A DNA stretch of 64,000 bases from Candidatus Stackebrandtia faecavium (GTDB lineage Bacteria > Actinomycetota > Actinomycetes > Mycobacteriales > Micromonosporaceae): assembly GCA_019112895.1 (NCBI GenBank), contig DXIM01000062.1, forward strand, positions 1 to 64,000, written 5' to 3'. The position numbers and the translations under genes were made by a program. The notes beneath the pieces are model-generated. The model was not told where the DNA came from and did not search any database. It saw only the letters and a list, made by a program, of their open reading frames with translations. Below, piece by piece: positions 61,572 to 64,000 of the stretch. Every line of letters begins with the position of its first letter. Position 1 is the first letter of the stretch.

Positions 61572-63265
61572 GAGAGCCCGACGATCTGCCCGTCGTCATC
61601 GATGTCGATCCGCTCGGCAGCCGGCGCGGACGACAGCCCCGGCATGGTGCGCATGTCGCCGCAGATCGGATACACGAACCCGGCGCCCGCCGAGACACGC
61701 ACCTCACGCACCGGCAGCCGCCATCCGGTCGGCGCGCCCTTCAGCTTCGGGTCGGCAGACAACGACAGGTGGGTCTTGGCGATGCAGACCGGGAATGTAC
61801 CGAACCCGTTGGCCTCGTAACTGTCGAGCTGACGCTTCGCCAGGGGCGACAGGTCGATCCCGTCCGCCCCGTACATGCGTCGCGCCACGGTCTCGATCTT
61901 CTCCTCGAGCGAAGCCTCGTCCGGGTACAGGAAGGTGAAGTCGTTGGGCTCATCGCAAGCCTGCATCACCACTTCGGCGAGGTCCAAAGCGCCCTTACCG
62001 CCTTTGGTGAAGTGGTGGCTGACGGCGGCTCGCACTCCTTCATCCGCGGCGATGTCCATGATGGCCTGATGCTCACTGGCGTAGTCGGTCGGGAACGAGT
62101 TGATCGCCACGACCGGAGTGATCCCGTGTGCTTTGACGTTGTCAATCTGCTTGCGAAGGTTCGCGGCGCCGGCGCGGACATCCTCGGGGTTTTCGGCCAC
62201 CAACTCCGGCGGTAGCGGTTTGCCCGCCACGATCCGGTATTTATCGGTGTGCGCCTTCAACGCCCGCACTGTCGCCACAATGACGGCGGCGTCGGGTGTG
62301 AGCCCGGAAGCACGGCACTTGATGTTGAAGAAGCGCTCGCAACCCATGTCGGCACCGAAACCCGCCTCGGTGATGAGGTAGTCCCCGGAATGTATTCCGA
62401 TGCGATCGGCCATCACGGACGAGTTGCCGTGCGCAATATTCCCGAACGGACCGCAGTGGATCAGCACCGGGGATCCCTCGATGGTCTGCATGAGGTTCGG
62501 TTTCAGAGCCTCTTTCAAGATGACGCACATCGCGCCGGCCGCCTTCAGCTGCTCGGCCGTGACCGGCTGCCCGGAGCGGTTGTACCCGACCACGATGCGG
62601 CCCAGACGGTTGCGCAAATCGCGCAACGAGGTGGCCAGTGCCAGGATCGCCATGACTTCGCTGGCCGCCGTGATGTCGAATCCGGTCTGTCGCGGCGTGC
62701 CATCGGCTTTGCCACCGAGGCCGGTGATGATCTGGCGTAGATCGCGATCGTTCACGTCGAGCACCCGACGCCAGCTGATCTCGTTAGGGTCCAGGTCGAG
62801 GTGGTTGCCCCGATGCAGGTGGTTATCCACCATCGCCGACAACAGGTTATGAGCCGCGGTCACCGCATGCATATCGCCAGTGAGGTGAAGGTTTAGCGCT
62901 TCCATCGGCGCGACTTGGGCGTAACCGCCGCCGGCCGCACCTCCTTTGATGCCGAATGTGGGCCCCATCGATGGTTGCCGAACCGCGACGATGCTCTGAT
63001 AGCCCAAATGATTGATGCCCTGGCCCAGACCAACGGTCGTCGTCGTTTTTCCTTCACCGGGGGGCGTGGGTGTGATGGCGGTGACGACCACGTATTTGGC
63101 CTTGGGCCGCTCGCTCAAACGCTCCGCCGCATCGAGCGCAATCTTCGCCGTCGAATGTCCGTACGGTTCCCAAAGGTCATCGTCGATGCCCATCGTGTGG
63201 GCGATATCTTGCATCGGCCGCAGCGAAGCGTTACGGGAAATTTCCAGGTCGGAGGGCATTGACAT
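61568..63265 (-). CDS. fhs: formate--tetrahydrofolate ligase
   Basis: A 565-residue homotetrameric enzyme interconverting formate, ATP and THF with 10-formyl-THF. It has the N-terminal ATP loop TPPGEGKTTTTVGLGQ, RQPSMGPTFGIKGGAAGGGYA, and VITEAGFGADMGCERFFNIK-type (DYLITEAGFGADMGCERFF). In a degradative setting it can run backwards and recover ATP while releasing formate. Starts at ATG 63265 or 63259; 23 bp after the MTHFR stop. Confidence 0.95.
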   Translation of the reverse strand: MSMPSDLEISRNASLRPMQDIAHTMGIDDDLWEPYGHSTAKIALDAAERLSERPKAKYVVVTAITPTPPGEGKTTTTVGLGQGINHLGYQSIVAVRQPSMGPTFGIKGGAAGGGYAQVAPMEALNLHLTGDMHAVTAAHNLLSAMVDNHLHRGNHLDLDPNEISWRRVLDVNDRDLRQIITGLGGKADGTPRQTGFDITAASEVMAILALATSLRDLRNRLGRIVVGYNRSGQPVTAEQLKAAGAMCVILKEALKPNLMQTIEGSPVLIHCGPFGNIAHGNSSVMADRIGIHSGDYLITEAGFGADMGCERFFNIKCRASGLTPDAAVIVATVRALKAHTDKYRIVAGKPLPPELVAENPEDVRAGAANLRKQIDNVKAHGITPVVAINSFPTDYASEHQAIMDIAADEGVRAAVSHHFTKGGKGALDLAEVVMQACDEPNDFTFLYPDEASLEEKIETVARRMYGADGIDLSPLAKRQLDSYEANGFGTFPVCIAKTHLSLSADPKLKGAPTGWRLPVREVRVSAGAGFVYPICGDMRTMPGLSSAPAAERIDIDDDGQIVGLS

Positions 63266-63288
63266 CGCAGATCCCTAATCTCGAACGG

Positions 63289-64000
63289 TTACGCGATTCC
63301 GCGGCTTCGCAGCTGTTGTACCCACCGCACGGTCGCATTGACATGATTAAAGGTGTAAATATGCACGCCCGAGAGCTCACATTCACCGGATCGCGTGCGC
63401 GCAGACAGCTTGCGCACCAAAGAGTTGGGGCGGTAACCGCCCAACCGCAATAGTTTCCGAACCGCAGCGAAGTTACCACGCAGAAACTTGATCGAATCCC
63501 CAATGCCGATCCGCATGCTGACGCGCAGTAGACGTGCGGGGTCGGCGATGCCGGGGATGCCGGCGACCACAGGTAGGGAGATGCCTTTGCCGCGCATACG
63601 ATATACGAACTGCGCAATCGCATCGGCGTCGAAACACATCTGCGTCACCGTGTACGTCGCGTAGTCCTGCTTGGCATACAGGTCAGCCCACAGTGTCTCG
63701 TCGTCGATCAGGTGATGCCCTTCCGGATACGACGGGACACCGATGTGTTCGAGCCGATGTCCGATCGCGTCCATCGCGCGCAGCAGCTCGAGGCCGTTTT
63801 TGAAACCGCCACCGATACCGTCACCACCGACGACGAATGCATCGCGTATCTCGGAATTATCGAGGCGCTGCAGTACCTCGACCAGCTCCGCTTCGTCCCG
63901 CACTTGTCGTGCCGCGAGATGTGGCACGGGCCGAAAACCCAAAACGGCGAGACGTTCGGCCAGCTCCACAGTCGCCATCGTGCCCCGGGACGGCGAGGAC
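63289..64000 (-). CDS. methylenetetrahydrofolate reductase (5' end beyond the window)
   Basis: A flavin-dependent TIM-barrel enzyme cut by the window edge; 237 codons are visible and the frame stays open to base 64000. The first visible residues SSPSRGTMATVELAERL, then FRPVPHLAARQV, match the MetF substrate and FAD region. The later VTQMCFDADAIAQFV and PVVAGIPGIADPARL complete it. The methionine at 63978 is internal. In this operon it could send methylene-THF to methyl-THF or oxidise methyl-THF. Confidence 0.9.
   Translation of the reverse strand, partial: SSPSRGTMATVELAERLAVLGFRPVPHLAARQVRDEAELVEVLQRLDNSEIRDAFVVGGDGIGGGFKNGLELLRAMDAIGHRLEHIGVPSYPEGHHLIDDETLWADLYAKQDYATYTVTQMCFDADAIAQFVYRMRGKGISLPVVAGIPGIADPARLLRVSMRIGIGDSIKFLRGNFAAVRKLLRLGGYRPNSLVRKLSARTRSGECELSGVHIYTFNHVNATVRWVQQLRSRGIA

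Noticed and set aside
1..64000. CRISPR arrays, insertion sequences, tRNA or rRNA genes
   Set aside because: No regularly spaced repeats, transposase motifs with terminal repeats, or RNA-gene signatures were recognised by eye.

Overview
The window is chromosomal DNA of a high-GC Gram-positive actinomycete (Actinomycetota). The signs are a division and cell-wall (dcw) cluster with actinobacterial gene content, a meso-diaminopimelate-type MurE, a SARP-family regulator, coproporphyrin-type heme genes including HemQ, DUF3000/DUF3159/DUF3817 genes, IdeR/DmdR-like iron boxes, and many GTG starts and 4-bp ATGA/GTGA overlaps. The genus cannot be fixed from sequence alone; a Glycomycetales-like organism is a guess. 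No rRNA, tRNA, CRISPR array, insertion sequence or prophage was seen.

Layout. (1) 1-11372, minus strand: murE-murF-mraY-murD-ftsW-murG-murC-ftsQ-ftsZ-yggS, the distal part of a dcw cluster, nearly all translationally coupled. It stops abruptly at murE, with no ftsI, ftsL, mraW or mraZ upstream; a divergent SARP-type regulator lies there instead. (2) 11729-21055: SARP regulator, L,D-transpeptidase lipoprotein, two-component system, small membrane proteins, an acyltransferase-fold protein, an alpha/beta hydrolase and a RibD-like reductase. (3) 21156-28775: a HerA-like ATPase, SbcD (Mre11), SbcC (Rad50) and a NurA-like nuclease, a four-gene set like the archaeal end-resection operon. It is followed directly by a Trp-Trp leader peptide, an attenuator and an auxiliary-type trpS. 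(4) 28813-35053: unknown-function genes, MsrB, an S4-like membrane protein, aminopeptidase C, an ElaA-type acetyltransferase and an amino-acid permease. (5) 35141-41156: heme genes hemE-cgoX-hemQ, DUF3000, a coiled-coil membrane protein and RNase D. (6) 41283-45250: fadA-fadB beta-oxidation pair, an orphan VapB-type antitoxin and a small GNAT protein. (7) 45316-53745: iron acquisition. A siderophore-binding lipoprotein diverges from a permease-permease-ATPase operon, and a 2,3-dihydroxybenzoate operon (dhbA-dhbC-dhbB plus a dedicated type I DAHP synthase) follows; both operons have an iron box just before the first start codon. (8) 53809-64000, minus strand: a methylamine/one-carbon module with MTHFR (cut by the window edge), formate-THF ligase, a FolC paralogue, a cyclohydrolase-like protein, a GntR regulator, a dimethylglycine/sarcosine dehydrogenase-like flavoprotein, EtfB, EtfA and an IclR regulator.

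How the genes work together. Region 8 reads as a catabolic pathway: the flavoprotein removes methyl groups from an N-methylated glycine onto tetrahydrofolate, EtfBA takes the electrons, FolC polyglutamylates the folate, and the folate enzymes oxidise the C1 unit to formate with ATP recovery or send it to methyl-THF. Region 7 makes DHB on an aryl carrier protein and imports ferric siderophore, but the DHB-AMP ligase and NRPS needed to finish a catechol siderophore are not in the window. Region 3 is the strongest candidate for an under-described system: a complete HerA-NurA-Mre11-Rad50 set in a bacterium, placed immediately upstream of a Trp-attenuated tRNA-synthetase gene.
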